A stretch of DNA of 41,898 nt from Chitinophagaceae bacterium (GCA_014879545.1 JACSRV010000108.1:1-41898); one strand, 5' to 3'. Shown: positions 6,511-14,567, counted from the stretch's first letter. Notes: generated by a model from the letters alone, not told the origin. Translations and numbers: made by a program.

Positions 6511-7898
6511 CTTTCGGAAAGCAACGTGATCGCATCACCAACGGCCATTCTTTGCTGCTCGCCGGTCACAAAGTTCTTCACACTCACCTGTCCCGCTGCA
6601 CGTTCTTCATCGCCGGGCATCAGCACATACGCAAAACCTCGTTTATTGGCATACTTCATCTGCTTGTCGAACTTGGCCGCGTCCGGATATACCTCGGCAG
6701 CAACACCTGCTTTACGCAACTGAGCCAGAATATTCAATGCAAACACTTCATTTTCGCCACCAAAATTCACCAACATTACCCTAGCGCCTTGCACCAATTG
6801 CTCAGGGAATAGACCTAACTCATCCAACACATCGTAGATGCGATCGATACCGAAAGACACACCGACCCCCGACAAGCCCTTCAAACCGAACAGCCCTGTC
6901 AGGTCGTCATATCGTCCGCCGCCGCCTATGGAACCCATCTTCACGTCGGGGTGACTACATACTACCTCAACAATTACGCCGGTGTAGTAGTTAAGGCCGC
7001 GCGCCAAAGAGATGTCCACAACGACTTCGGCACCCTTGCCCGGATTGAGCGTTTCGTAATATGCCAGCGACTTCCGGATCTCGGCAACACCTGCACGGCC
7101 AGCCTCAGAACCTGCCATAACCCTTTCAAACGCATCCAACTTTTCAGCATTGGTACCGGTGATCATTATGGCGTTTTCCAGGGTAGCGATCCCTTCATCC
7201 GAAATACCACGCGCCTGTAATTCCGTCGTCACTCCGCTCCACCCTATTTTGTCCAATTTGTCCATTGCGATGGTTATATCCATCATTTTCTCAGGATAGC
7301 CACATATAACCGAAAGCCCCTGTAGCAGCTTACGGCTGTTCACTTTTATCACAACCGGCAAACCAAGCTGATGGAACGCCTGACTGTATATGCTCAGCAA
7401 CTCGGCTTCGTTGATGAGGGATGTGCTGCCCACCACGTCGGCATCGCACTGCCAGAATTCACGGTAACGACCTTTTTGTGGTCTGTCGGCACGCCAAACA
7501 GGCTGCATCTGGTACCGGCGAAAAGGAAGTGCCAGATCGTTCTGGTGCATCACCACATACCGGGCGAACGGAATAGTGAGATCATACCGCAAAGCGCGCT
7601 CGGTGACCACCGGAGACGTGTATGGCTTTGTGAGCATGTTGGCCCATTCGGCATTCAGTTTCGCCTTGTCGTTCTCGTTTTTTTCGTGCAGGCCATTGTT
7701 GAGGATCTTAAAAATAAGCCTATCGCCTTCCTCGCCATACTTGCCTGTGAGCGTGACGAGATTCTCCATAGCCGGTGTCTCCAGCGGCTGAAAGCCATAC
7801 AACTCAAATATGTTGCGTAGGGTATTGAATAAATACTGGCGTTTGCGCACCACTTCAGGTGAAAAATCGCGCGTGCCCTGTGGTATTGATGGTTTCAT
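6507..7898 (-). CDS. hisS: histidyl-tRNA synthetase
   Basis: Class II aminoacyl-tRNA synthetase that charges tRNA-His with histidine in the cytoplasm. Class II motif 1 lies in the N-terminal quarter. Motif 2 is FRRYQMQPVWRADRP followed by GRYREFWQCDAD. The histidine-specific segments are ARGLNYYTG and GGGGRYDDL, and motif 3 is GVGVSFGIDRIYDVL. The C-terminal anticodon-binding domain covers the last 90 or so residues. The length of 463 residues is normal for Bacteroidota. The gene follows the tyrosine phosphatase gene by 29 bases on the same strand, so the two may be cotranscribed. Confidence 0.97.
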   Translation of the reverse strand: MKPSIPQGTRDFSPEVVRKRQYLFNTLRNIFELYGFQPLETPAMENLVTLTGKYGEEGDRLIFKILNNGLHEKNENDKAKLNAEWANMLTKPYTSPVVTERALRYDLTIPFARYVVMHQNDLALPFRRYQMQPVWRADRPQKGRYREFWQCDADVVGSTSLINEAELLSIYSQAFHQLGLPVVIKVNSRKLLQGLSVICGYPEKMMDITIAMDKLDKIGWSGVTTELQARGISDEGIATLENAIMITGTNAEKLDAFERVMAGSEAGRAGVAEIRKSLAYYETLNPGKGAEVVVDISLARGLNYYTGVIVEVVCSHPDVKMGSIGGGGRYDDLTGLFGLKGLSGVGVSFGIDRIYDVLDELGLFPEQLVQGARVMLVNFGGENEVFALNILAQLRKAGVAAEVYPDAAKFDKQMKYANKRGFAYVLMPGDEERAAGQVSVKNFVTGEQQRMAVGDAITLLSES

Positions 7899-7927
7899 TT
7901 CTTACTTAGAATTACAATTGCTTAAAG

Positions 7928-8398
7928 TTACTTACTACCCTGCTGTGCATACCGGCTAATTATTGCATCACAGGTTCTGTTCACAAGATCAAAAACGTGG
8001 TGGTATCCGTCTTCGCCACCATAATATGGGTCGGGAACAGACTCATTCAAACCCGGGTTCAGTTCGTCGAGAAAAAGCCCGATATGACCACGCGACCCAG
8101 CAGACGCTGAAGTGCGGTGAATTTCATGCAACACATCTCCGGCCATGGCATAGATCAGGTCGTAGCGATCTACATCTGCCCCGGTGAACTTTCTTGCCCT
8201 TTGATGGGAGATGTCAATTCCGTGCTCCAGGCATATCTTTTGCGACAAACGGTGTGGTGGCTCGCCAACATGGTAAGACTCCGTTCCGGCGGATTCTACA
8301 ACCCAACCCAACCCCTTCAGGTCGGCTTTGTGCTGAAGTACCCCTTCGGCTATCGGAGACCTGCAAATATTACCTAAACAGACCATGAGAATGCGCAT
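7928..8398 (-). CDS. low-molecular-weight protein-tyrosine phosphatase
   Basis: Cytoplasmic phosphatase of the LMW-PTP family, 156 residues. The catalytic P-loop is CLGNICRS at residues 7-14 (nucleophile C7, R13), and the general-acid loop is VPDPYYGG with D123. Both sit at the usual positions. It removes phosphate from tyrosine residues, in many bacteria those of tyrosine kinases linked to polysaccharide export; no such kinase is in this window. The promoter box TAGTTTTG ends five bases before the ATG, so the mRNA may be leaderless. hisS follows downstream. Confidence 0.95.
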   Translation of the reverse strand: MRILMVCLGNICRSPIAEGVLQHKADLKGLGWVVESAGTESYHVGEPPHRLSQKICLEHGIDISHQRARKFTGADVDRYDLIYAMAGDVLHEIHRTSASAGSRGHIGLFLDELNPGLNESVPDPYYGGEDGYHHVFDLVNRTCDAIISRYAQQGSK

Positions 8399-8403
8399 GG
8401 ACG

Positions 8404-8411
8404 CAAAACTA
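8404..8411 (-). promoter_or_regulatory. -7 promoter box (TAGTTTTG) of the tyrosine phosphatase gene
   Basis: Exact TAnnTTTG match five bases before the start codon. The P-loop at residue 7 rules out a much later start, so a transcript from this box would have almost no leader. Confidence 0.5.
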
Positions 8412-8445
8412 CACAGTTTGTGCCACTATTGCACGTGCAATGAGG

Positions 8446-8931
8446 TCAAAGCCATTTCTCGTAAAGCAAACGGGTGACTTTGTAGCCTTCTGATTCCAGA
8501 AAGCGCTGCATGGCGACATTATTTGCCAATGTGAAACGAGTGATACGCCGGACACCGCCGGCGGTGTAATGCTGCTCCAGTGCGTCGTTGAGTTTCCGGT
8601 ATATGCCCATCCTTCTGTAGGTATCATAAACATAGCCGTCAGACACATATAACATATCGCCGGTATCGACCTCTATTCTGCTGTCGTCCTGTTCTTCGAG
8701 GTAGCCAAAGATGAATCCGGCCGGGGCATCGCCAACGTATGCAACCAGACACGCGCCCGCGCTTTCTTGTTGCATTTCTATTACGTGCCGCATATACGAT
8801 GATTCGACATCGGGCCATGGCGCGGTGTTGGGGTTCAGAAGCTGCTCGTTGGCATGCAATCGTGCCATCATATTTGAAATAAGCCCGTACTCATTTTTGA
8901 TAAGTACGGGCCTGATAACTATTTCTTTCAT
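8446..8931 (-). CDS. GNAT-family N-acetyltransferase
   Basis: A 161-residue acetyltransferase of the GNAT fold, transferring an acetyl group from acetyl-CoA to an unknown amine. Visible are the substrate-side strand CLVAYVGDAPAGFIFGYLE, the acetyl-CoA-binding region VSDGYVYDTYRRMGIYRKL (the family pattern is Q/RxxGxG/A), and the terminal ITRFTLANNVAMQRFLESEGY segment with the usual Asn-x-x-Ala-x-x-F-Y-x-x-x-G pattern. It stands alone, 47 bases upstream of the tyrosine phosphatase gene on the same strand. Confidence 0.9.
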   Translation of the reverse strand: MKEIVIRPVLIKNEYGLISNMMARLHANEQLLNPNTAPWPDVESSYMRHVIEMQQESAGACLVAYVGDAPAGFIFGYLEEQDDSRIEVDTGDMLYVSDGYVYDTYRRMGIYRKLNDALEQHYTAGGVRRITRFTLANNVAMQRFLESEGYKVTRLLYEKWL

Positions 8932-8968
8932 TATGCGAATTTCTACATAATTGCGGGTAACACAAACA

Positions 8969-9814
8969 CTAATTCCCTACCTTTCTCGTATTTTTGAAGG
9001 GATTATTGAAAAGGAGGTACTCGCCGCGAACCAATAAGCCATTCGGTGCAGTACGCACCATGTCGCTGAAAAGTTCCTGGCGGTACCCGATATCCAAACG
9101 CGCCTGACTATTGATGATAAACTGAATGGAGGGTGCGATGTCAACTGAATGATGACCGTTCTCTGGGAGGAACTGGCCAATGAGTTCCAGCATCACGTTA
9201 AAGTTAGTTTGCCTGTAACTGGTGTACTTTTTAGGCAATATCAACCTACCAGCTGAGAGTATGTAGTTTGCCGCCTGCGATGGCTGCGCAACGGGAAACT
9301 CATTTCCACCTAGGTTGTTTTCAGCCTTTTCGTAGTATCCGGTGGCGGATAGCGCCAGCTTATGCAGGAGCTGAGTGGCCACAAAACCCACCTGATAGCC
9401 GGTATTGTGCCCATTGGTCTGTATGGTCTCCTGATGAATATCTCCGTTGTTTGAAGACACGCGAGCGAAGGCGGCCATCCTGAAATGGTGATACAGATCG
9501 TCAATGCTAAGAAATCTATACTTGGCATATAGCCCCACGCCCTCAGCGGTGAGCGAACCTTCGCGGTTGCTGATGAATCCTTCCGCATGTATCATCAGGT
9601 TTTTATTTATGCCCCACATCAACTCGGGTATCAGGTGATAGTTGATGCGTCCGGCTGCGGACTCATCCATTATCCAGTTGGTGAGCCTAAGCCCGGTTGA
9701 CTTGGCAGGCATATTACTTGCGGGCTCGGAGTAAACAAACAATTCCTGAGCAGAGACTGCACGTGACAAGAGCAAGCCAATGGCTATTAGTAAGACCCTC
9801 TTATATTGTAACAT
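8969..9814 (-). CDS. probable outer-membrane beta-barrel protein of the metal cluster
   Basis: A protein of about 281 residues that begins MLQYKRVLLIAIGLLLSRAVSAQ, a clear signal peptide. The rest is rich in alternating aromatic strands (GVGLYAKYRFLSI, RLDIGYRQELF, LLVRGEYLLF), the pattern of an outer-membrane beta-barrel. The ORF track starts nine residues earlier at 9841; I chose the ATG at 9814 because it opens the signal peptide and reduces the overlap with the upstream HMA gene to 14 bases. That overlap implies cotranscription with the HMA proteins, so a role in envelope metal handling is an inference from context only. Confidence 0.72.
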   Translation of the reverse strand: MLQYKRVLLIAIGLLLSRAVSAQELFVYSEPASNMPAKSTGLRLTNWIMDESAAGRINYHLIPELMWGINKNLMIHAEGFISNREGSLTAEGVGLYAKYRFLSIDDLYHHFRMAAFARVSSNNGDIHQETIQTNGHNTGYQVGFVATQLLHKLALSATGYYEKAENNLGGNEFPVAQPSQAANYILSAGRLILPKKYTSYRQTNFNVMLELIGQFLPENGHHSVDIAPSIQFIINSQARLDIGYRQELFSDMVRTAPNGLLVRGEYLLFNNPFKNTRKVGN

Positions 9815-10343
9815 GGTATATCCTATTTGACTTTGAATCACTCTTCGGGCAACACTCTCCTACTACGCCGGTCTCGAAACACTTCAGTTTCGTTGCCTTC
9901 GCGTACTTTTTCCGATCTTTCGCTGAAATGAAATTCTTATCTACGATCGTTATCTCTTTGTCTCCTGAAAGAACCTGTTTGGGAACATTCACAAAATGGA
10001 ACGGAATACCACTAACAGAAACGTGTGCATCATTGAATACCTCCGCATTGCTAAAAGCGGCTTTCAATTTCAGTGATGCAACGAAGAAGCCTGCGTCTTC
10101 TACTGCCTTTTTCAGTTCATCGGGCACCACGTCAGCTCCCTGTCTGAAGGAGATACTGTAGCTCGACTTTTCGATGTCTACGTCTACCTTTTCTACAAAC
10201 GGCACTTTTTCAAGGGCTTTAAAAATAGACTTACTACACATGCTGCAGGTGAGCCCACTTGCAACAAGCGTTGCCGATGTGACCTGTGCATTCACCTGCA
10301 ATGATGCCAATGCGAGCAACATTACTATTATCAACTTTTTCAT
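9801..10343 (-). CDS. secreted heavy-metal-associated (HMA) domain protein
   Basis: Signal peptide (residues 1-20, ending NAQ) followed by an HMA fold. The metal-binding loop is SGLTCSMCSKSI with C33 and C36 (family pattern GMxCxxC), followed by the beta strand EKVDVDIEKSSYSISF. The C-terminal half is an extra region with C155 and an ECCP pair (C164, C165), a possible second metal site. HMA domains bind copper(I) or other soft metals and hand them to partners. The gene lies 19 bases after the smaller HMA gene and overlaps the barrel gene, forming a probable operon. Which metal is bound cannot be decided from sequence; copper is the likeliest. Confidence 0.88.
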   Translation of the reverse strand: MKKLIIVMLLALASLQVNAQVTSATLVASGLTCSMCSKSIFKALEKVPFVEKVDVDIEKSSYSISFRQGADVVPDELKKAVEDAGFFVASLKLKAAFSNAEVFNDAHVSVSGIPFHFVNVPKQVLSGDKEITIVDKNFISAKDRKKYAKATKLKCFETGVVGECCPKSDSKSNRIYHVTI

Positions 10344-10362
10344 TTTTCAGAATATTTGTTGG

Positions 10363-10719
10363 TTATTTTCCTTCCGGAGCCGGTTTACGTTTGTTATCAT
10401 ATTTGCAGCATTCGTGGAGATTGTCGTATGCTTCCATGTTGGCCGTTACGTTTTCAGTATCGTAACCAACTGAGGCTATTTTCTTCTGTATAGCGTCGTT
10501 ACTGGTCTTTCCGGGATCGTATGTGACAACCAGCACTTTGGTTTTTTTGTCCCAATCAGCTTTTTTTGCGCCCGCGTCTTTTGCTGCAGCTTCAATTTTC
10601 TTTTCGCACATGCCACAATTGCCGGAAACAACAATCTTATCGGTACGCTGTGCAAGAGCAATAGTTGCCGGGAATATCGTCAGCGCCATCACTACAATTT
10701 TTTTCAATTTCTGATTCAT
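10363..10719 (-). CDS. small secreted HMA-domain protein
   Basis: A 118-residue protein with a signal peptide ending at about residue 24 (ALAQ) and a single HMA domain. The metal loop is SGNCGMCEKKI with C35 and C38, and a KVLVVTYDPGKTSNDAIQKKI strand-helix follows, as in copper chaperones of the CopZ type. After the domain comes LHECC (H102, C104, C105), a second potential ligand set. It is the first gene of the HMA pair, with a promoter box about 90 bases upstream, and probably acts as a periplasmic metal carrier. The metal is not proven. Confidence 0.9.
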   Translation of the reverse strand: MNQKLKKIVVMALTIFPATIALAQRTDKIVVSGNCGMCEKKIEAAAKDAGAKKADWDKKTKVLVVTYDPGKTSNDAIQKKIASVGYDTENVTANMEAYDNLHECCKYDNKRKPAPEGK

Positions 10720-10806
10720 CTTTTGAGTTTTAATTGTTTGATAATTCGAAGCAGTCGATGTAATGAAATGTTCTATTCCACCCTGAACAGCTACTTAATT
10801 ACTGCA

Positions 10807-10814
10807 CAAAAGTA
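10807..10814 (-). promoter_or_regulatory. -7 promoter box (TACTTTTG) of the HMA operon
   Basis: Exact TAnnTTTG match in the 159-base spacer between the AraC gene and the HMA operon. It would give a leader of about 80 bases, longer than for most genes here and long enough to hold regulatory sequence. No -33 TTG is clear, which would fit an activator-dependent promoter. Confidence 0.45.
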
Positions 10815-10878
10815 GAGTGCCTGTCGCGCAGGTCCGTTACACTATTGTGGCAACGATTTGCATAATTCCTACTTTGCC

Positions 10879-11442
10879 CTAAACTTCATCAAGCGGTAAT
10901 CTGTTCTTGTTCCGCAGTGTTTTAAAATAACTAGGAGTCATCCCGGTTACTTTTTTGAATTGATTTGAAAGGTGCGCTACGCTGCTGTATCCCATTCGGT
11001 ACGATATTTCATTCAAAGTGAGTTCATCGTACACGATGTATTCTTTGATCTTTTCGATCTTTTGATGAATTATATAATGTTCGATAGTCACTCCCTCGAC
11101 CTCTGAAAATAGCTTACTGAGGTAAGAGTAGTCGTAATGCAACTGCGCTGCAATCAATTCGCTGTACTTTTCTCTGGGTTGGTCGTCGCTATGGTGAATG
11201 ATGTTGACAACAACATTTTTGATCTTTTCTATGATCCTTCCTTTCCTGTCGTCTATCATTTCAAACCCGAGAATTCTCAAATCATCAGACAATTTAGAAA
11301 GGGTATGTGGAGGCAGGTCATTATCACCTACCTCCACTTCACCTAATTCGATCCGAGAGACAGACAAGCCTGACTTTACAAAAAGGCTTTTTACGGCCTC
11401 TTTGCATCGGTTGCACACCATGTTTTTGATGTATAAGGTCAT
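10879..11442 (-). CDS. AraC-family regulator with an HMA-like metal-binding N-terminus
   Basis: A 187-residue regulator. Residues 1-70 resemble an HMA domain: a beta strand TLYIKN, then MVCNRCKEAV with a CxxC at C10 and C13, a helix, and a strand SVSRIELGEVEV. Residues about 85-187 are an AraC/XylS DNA-binding domain with two helix-turn-helix units (YSYLSKLFSEVEGVTIEHY and LTLNEISYRMGYSSVAHLSNQF, then KKVTGMTPSYFK). No arabinose-type cupin is present. The natural inference is a regulator that binds a metal ion directly and controls the neighbouring HMA, peroxidase and barrel genes. It follows the peroxidase gene by 16 bases and precedes the HMA operon. Confidence 0.88.
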   Translation of the reverse strand: MTLYIKNMVCNRCKEAVKSLFVKSGLSVSRIELGEVEVGDNDLPPHTLSKLSDDLRILGFEMIDDRKGRIIEKIKNVVVNIIHHSDDQPREKYSELIAAQLHYDYSYLSKLFSEVEGVTIEHYIIHQKIEKIKEYIVYDELTLNEISYRMGYSSVAHLSNQFKKVTGMTPSYFKTLRNKNRLPLDEV

Positions 11443-11458
11443 AACTCAGCTATTTAGG

Positions 11459-12523
11459 TCAGTTAGGATCACTAAATGCAGTGTTTGTAAGGAAGTCTTT
11501 ATCGGTCAGAGATTTCAGAAAAGCGACCAGGTCTGCTTGTTCGCTTGCGGTCAGATTGAGTCCTGAACCGAAATCAGGCATATGTTCGTCAATATTCGGA
11601 CTTCCCTGTTTCACACCACTACTGTAAAAGTTCACAACCTGTTCCAATGTCGCAAAACGGCTGTCGTGCATGTAGGGTGCAGTCTGAGCGATGTTTCTCA
11701 ATGTAGGGACTTTGAACTTACCACGATCTGTAGAGAGTCCCGTAAAACTCATGAGTCCGGCGTCTGCAGGATCATTATCAAGGCCATTATTGCGCAATGC
11801 ATGGTCGGTAAAAAGCGTGTTCATAACGTGACAAGTGTTGCACAGCGCTTTACCGGTAAACAATGCGAGGCCGCGTATCTCCTGCGCATTAAGTGCAGAG
11901 CTATCGCCCTGATAATAATACTTGTCGAACAGGGAATTGAAAGATAGTAACGTGCGCTCGAACTGAGCAATTGCTCTGGTTACGAGATTGCTATCGATTG
12001 TGCGTGTGCCGAAGGCCTTGTAAAACAGGTCAGGATAGATGCCGCTGCTTTGAAGCCTGGCGACAACATCGGGCCACATGGCGGCCATTTCAATCGGGTT
12101 GGTAACGGGGTCATGTGCCTGACCTTCCAATGTTGCTCGGCGTCCATCCCAAAAGAACTGCTGACTGAATGCAAGATTTGTTACAGTCATTGCATTGCGG
12201 TTGCCAAGTGCTCCGTTCGTACCCTTACTAAATGGACGAGGGTCATCGAAAGCATTCTCTTGTTTGTGACAGGTGGCGCAACTCATTGAGTTGTCGTTGC
12301 TGAGCATTTTCTCGTAAAACAATTTCCTGCCAAGCGCTACGCCTTCTACGGTGGCGATGTTATCGGAAGGTTGTTTTATTTCACCAATGTACTTTTTAGC
12401 GAAATCAGGAATGGAGAAGTTGTAATTGACCGGGCTGTATACTACTTCGTCTTTTTTTGGCTTACATGCATGCATAACAACTATGCCCGCTGTTATGCAG
12501 GAAAGCAATAGTATTTTCTTCAT
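11459..12523 (-). CDS. di-heme cytochrome c peroxidase (MauG/CCP family), lipoprotein
   Basis: Exported protein that reduces hydrogen peroxide using electrons from c-type cytochromes. The N-terminus MKKILLLSCITAGIVVMHAC looks like a lipoprotein signal with C20 as the lipidated cysteine. Two heme c sites are visible, CATCH at residues 82-86 and CNTCH at 228-232, spaced as in the bacterial CCP family. The LGRKLFYEKMLS segment before heme 1 and the KVPTLRNIAQTAPYMHDSRFATLEQVVNFY block near the C-terminus are diagnostic. It lies three bases after the thioredoxin-like T9SS gene and 16 bases before the AraC regulator, so all three are probably cotranscribed. The length of 354 residues is normal. 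Confidence 0.95.
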   Translation of the reverse strand: MKKILLLSCITAGIVVMHACKPKKDEVVYSPVNYNFSIPDFAKKYIGEIKQPSDNIATVEGVALGRKLFYEKMLSNDNSMSCATCHKQENAFDDPRPFSKGTNGALGNRNAMTVTNLAFSQQFFWDGRRATLEGQAHDPVTNPIEMAAMWPDVVARLQSSGIYPDLFYKAFGTRTIDSNLVTRAIAQFERTLLSFNSLFDKYYYQGDSSALNAQEIRGLALFTGKALCNTCHVMNTLFTDHALRNNGLDNDPADAGLMSFTGLSTDRGKFKVPTLRNIAQTAPYMHDSRFATLEQVVNFYSSGVKQGSPNIDEHMPDFGSGLNLTASEQADLVAFLKSLTDKDFLTNTAFSDPN

Positions 12524-12526
12524 GGC

Positions 12527-13300
12527 CTATTGCTTTACAAGTTTCTGAATAGAAGTATTTCCGTTGATGTCGGTCGCCTTAACCAGATACATACCCGAAG
12601 CCAAACCAGACAGAGAGAATTGTACCGACGTTTTTCCGGCAGCAACTTTTTCAATCCTTACAGTTTTACCGGAAACGGACACCACGTCAATTTTAGTTAC
12701 GTTGTTGAGACCCTCCACAGTAATAACATCATTGGCAGGATTAGGCAATACGGAGAACTTTGCATTATTAGCAGCTTCACCGACACTAAGCGCCGACATT
12801 GCAGTATTTACTGCCGCAGTGATACCTGTAAGATCGTTCGTTAGGCTTCCTTTTTTGTTGTAGTAGATATTGTGATCAGTACCGCCCATCACAATAACGT
12901 GTGGCATACCTGTTCCGCCAAAGTCATTTTCGTCGATAACATTGCCTGCGTTACTGAATATGGTCATGTTTGCGGTAGACCCGACAGAATTGGAAGAAAC
13001 CCAGGATGAAAGACCTGAGCAAGACGCGTCGCCCAAGTCATCTGCCAGATACATGCGCACTTTACCTGGATGGCTAGTTGCAAAGCTTTGGACGGCGTCA
13101 TAGGCTGCCTTTGCACCATTTTTGCAGGAAGCGCATGGCATAACCCATATAAAAACAATGATCTTACCACTATCCAGTGTATTGAAGAGCGTATGACTAA
13201 CTGAATTGCAGTCTGTTGCAGTCCAATTGGTTGCGTATGTCTGAGCATTGGCTGCTGTAACGGCAGCAAGAAGAGATATTGAAAGAATGAGCTTTTTCAT
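12527..13300 (-). CDS. T9SS-exported thioredoxin-like protein
   Basis: A 257-residue secreted protein. A signal peptide (residues 1-20, ending NAQ) is followed by a thioredoxin-like domain (residues about 25-165) with the active-site pair MPCASCK (C56, C59) and the cis-proline segment GTGMPHVIV. Residues about 178-257 are a T9SS type A sorting domain (VLPNPANDVITVEG through GMYLVKATD and a Lys-rich end). It is likely a surface disulfide or redox protein. It is the first gene of the unit trx-like, peroxidase, AraC, with only three bases before the peroxidase gene. The CASC redox pair is unusual in sequence, so reductase activity is not certain. Confidence 0.88.
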   Translation of the reverse strand: MKKLILSISLLAAVTAANAQTYATNWTATDCNSVSHTLFNTLDSGKIIVFIWVMPCASCKNGAKAAYDAVQSFATSHPGKVRMYLADDLGDASCSGLSSWVSSNSVGSTANMTIFSNAGNVIDENDFGGTGMPHVIVMGGTDHNIYYNKKGSLTNDLTGITAAVNTAMSALSVGEAANNAKFSVLPNPANDVITVEGLNNVTKIDVVSVSGKTVRIEKVAAGKTSVQFSLSGLASGMYLVKATDINGNTSIQKLVKQ

Positions 13301-13385
13301 TGTTTAAATTCAGTTTAAGAGTTAAATCACTTAATTTTTGAAAATACGGCACCGTTCGGCGCTGATCCGAAAGAAAATGAAAACT

Positions 13386-13778
13386 CTAAATCCTGAATAC
13401 CCTGAAAAGCAAAAACAGTTTGTTGCCAATTAATTTGGGTGGGCTTGGACCTTTGTTGAGCACCACCTCACCCGACATGAAAAGATGTGCAACTGATGGG
13501 ATATAGGGCAGTGTATGGTTCACTACCACTTCCGATAAAATCTTGAACGCCCTAAATTCAAAAACAGAAGGTGTGTGGTCGTCTTTATACTTTGCAGAAA
13601 CGACCTTGTCTTCACAACATCCACTGCTCTCCTCACCGGATCCGCAACATCCCTCCTCGGTATCAGCGGTGAAGCAAATATCTTCTAATTCGCCGCCACA
13701 ATAATGAAATGAAAATGAGAAGCTAATGGCCGCCGCCACGTATGCGATCATGACTATTGATGCAATTATCCGCTTCAT
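13386..13778 (-). CDS. HYC_CC_PP family protein
   Basis: A 130-residue exported or membrane-anchored protein of the family named for its motifs. Visible are the N-terminal hydrophobic segment (residues 3-24), HYC at 25-27, C35, the double cysteines GCC (44-45) and GCC (54-55), and a C-terminal PSPP. The family is found next to copper-related genes in Bacteroidota, but to my knowledge its biochemistry is not known. The high Cys content just after the membrane segment suggests metal binding. It lies 85 bases upstream of the trx-like gene on the same strand, with its own promoter box. Confidence 0.88.
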   Translation of the reverse strand: MKRIIASIVMIAYVAAAISFSFSFHYCGGELEDICFTADTEEGCCGSGEESSGCCEDKVVSAKYKDDHTPSVFEFRAFKILSEVVVNHTLPYIPSVAHLFMSGEVVLNKGPSPPKLIGNKLFLLFRVFRI

Positions 13779-13784
13779 CTATGC

Positions 13785-13792
13785 CAAAGATA
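13785..13792 (-). promoter_or_regulatory. -7 promoter box (TATCTTTG) of the HYC_CC_PP gene
   Basis: Exact TAnnTTTG match six bases before the start codon at 13778, giving a very short leader. It may serve the whole metal cluster downstream if no terminator intervenes; none was seen in the 85-base gap after this gene. Confidence 0.45.
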
Positions 13793-13944
13793 TGGGTTCT
13801 TTTCAAATTCGGGTCACTCCAGAGATTGTTAAAATACCGTTACAAATCTTGTTTATGAGCATATAAGCACTTTACAAACAGCATGATGGAACAATTTTTG
13901 GCCTTGTTCCCCTATATTTACAGCAAAAATCAACTACTCAAAAA

Positions 13945-14469
13945 ATGAAAAAACTGATAACAACGCTTGTTCTTGCAGCAAGCGTGGTGTTTACTGCAAA
14001 TGCCCAATATGAGAATACGACCATTAAAGTAGGCATGAAGGCACCGGAACTTGCATTCCCAAATCCTGAAGGGAAAACACTGAAGCTGTCTGAGATCAAC
14101 AAGGGACGTTTTGTGCTTATCGACTTCTGGGCTTCATGGTGTGGTCCGTGCCGTATGTCCAATCCGGGTCTGGTTCAGATGTATAAGGAGTTCTCAGGCA
14201 AGAAATTCAAAAACGCAAAAAATGGCTTCACGGTGCTCAATGTATCGCTTGACAAGGACAAAAATGCATGGGTAGATGCCATTAAAAAAGATGGCTTGGT
14301 TTGGCCTTATCATATGAGTGACCTTGGCTTCTGGAATTCGAAGGCAGCTGAGATATATGGTATACAGTACGTTCCGCAGGCAATTCTGGTAGGCCCAGAT
14401 GGCAAAGTGATCGGTATGTATAGTCGTTCAGAACAAGCTAAAGGCGACCTGGAGAAATTTGTATTATAG
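13945..14469 (+). CDS. TlpA-type periplasmic thioredoxin
   Basis: A 174-residue exported thiol-disulfide protein. The signal peptide ends at about residue 20 (ANA). The thioredoxin fold carries WCGPC (C66, C69) in the segment [10 protein letters not shown] and a cis-proline QYVPQAILV. The insert between the active site and the proline is typical of the TlpA/ResA group, which keeps cysteines reduced for cytochrome c maturation or other envelope work. It is divergent from the HYC_CC_PP gene across a 166-base spacer, so it flanks the metal cluster but may not belong to it. The region around 13908-13920 has only a partial promoter-like sequence. Confidence 0.93.
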   Translation: MKKLITTLVLAASVVFTANAQYENTTIKVGMKAPELAFPNPEGKTLKLSEINKGRFVLIDFWASWCGPCRMSNPGLVQMYKEFSGKKFKNAKNGFTVLNVSLDKDKNAWVDAIKKDGLVWPYHMSDLGFWNSKAAEIYGIQYVPQAILVGPDGKVIGMYSRSEQAKGDLEKFVL

Positions 14470-14509
14470 AAAAAATGTTGCAGACAGGTGATTTTACAAT
14501 AAAAACACC

Positions 14510-14517
14510 TACATTTG
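14510..14517 (+). promoter_or_regulatory. -7 promoter box (TACATTTG) of rpmE2
   Basis: Exact TAnnTTTG match 50 bases before the L31 start codon. It places the TSS just before the small hairpin at 14532-14549. Confidence 0.55.
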
Positions 14518-14531
14518 CAGCCTTATTTACC

Positions 14532-14549
14532 GCATGGCAAAATCCATGC
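14532..14549 (+). promoter_or_regulatory. leader hairpin before ribosomal protein L31
   Basis: GCATGG-caaaat-CCATGC: six perfect base pairs in the 5' untranslated region, 18 bases before the ATG. Leaders of ribosomal protein genes often bind their own protein product. Whether this one does is inference from position alone. Confidence 0.4.
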
Positions 14550-14567
14550 ACAAAACACAACAACAAA

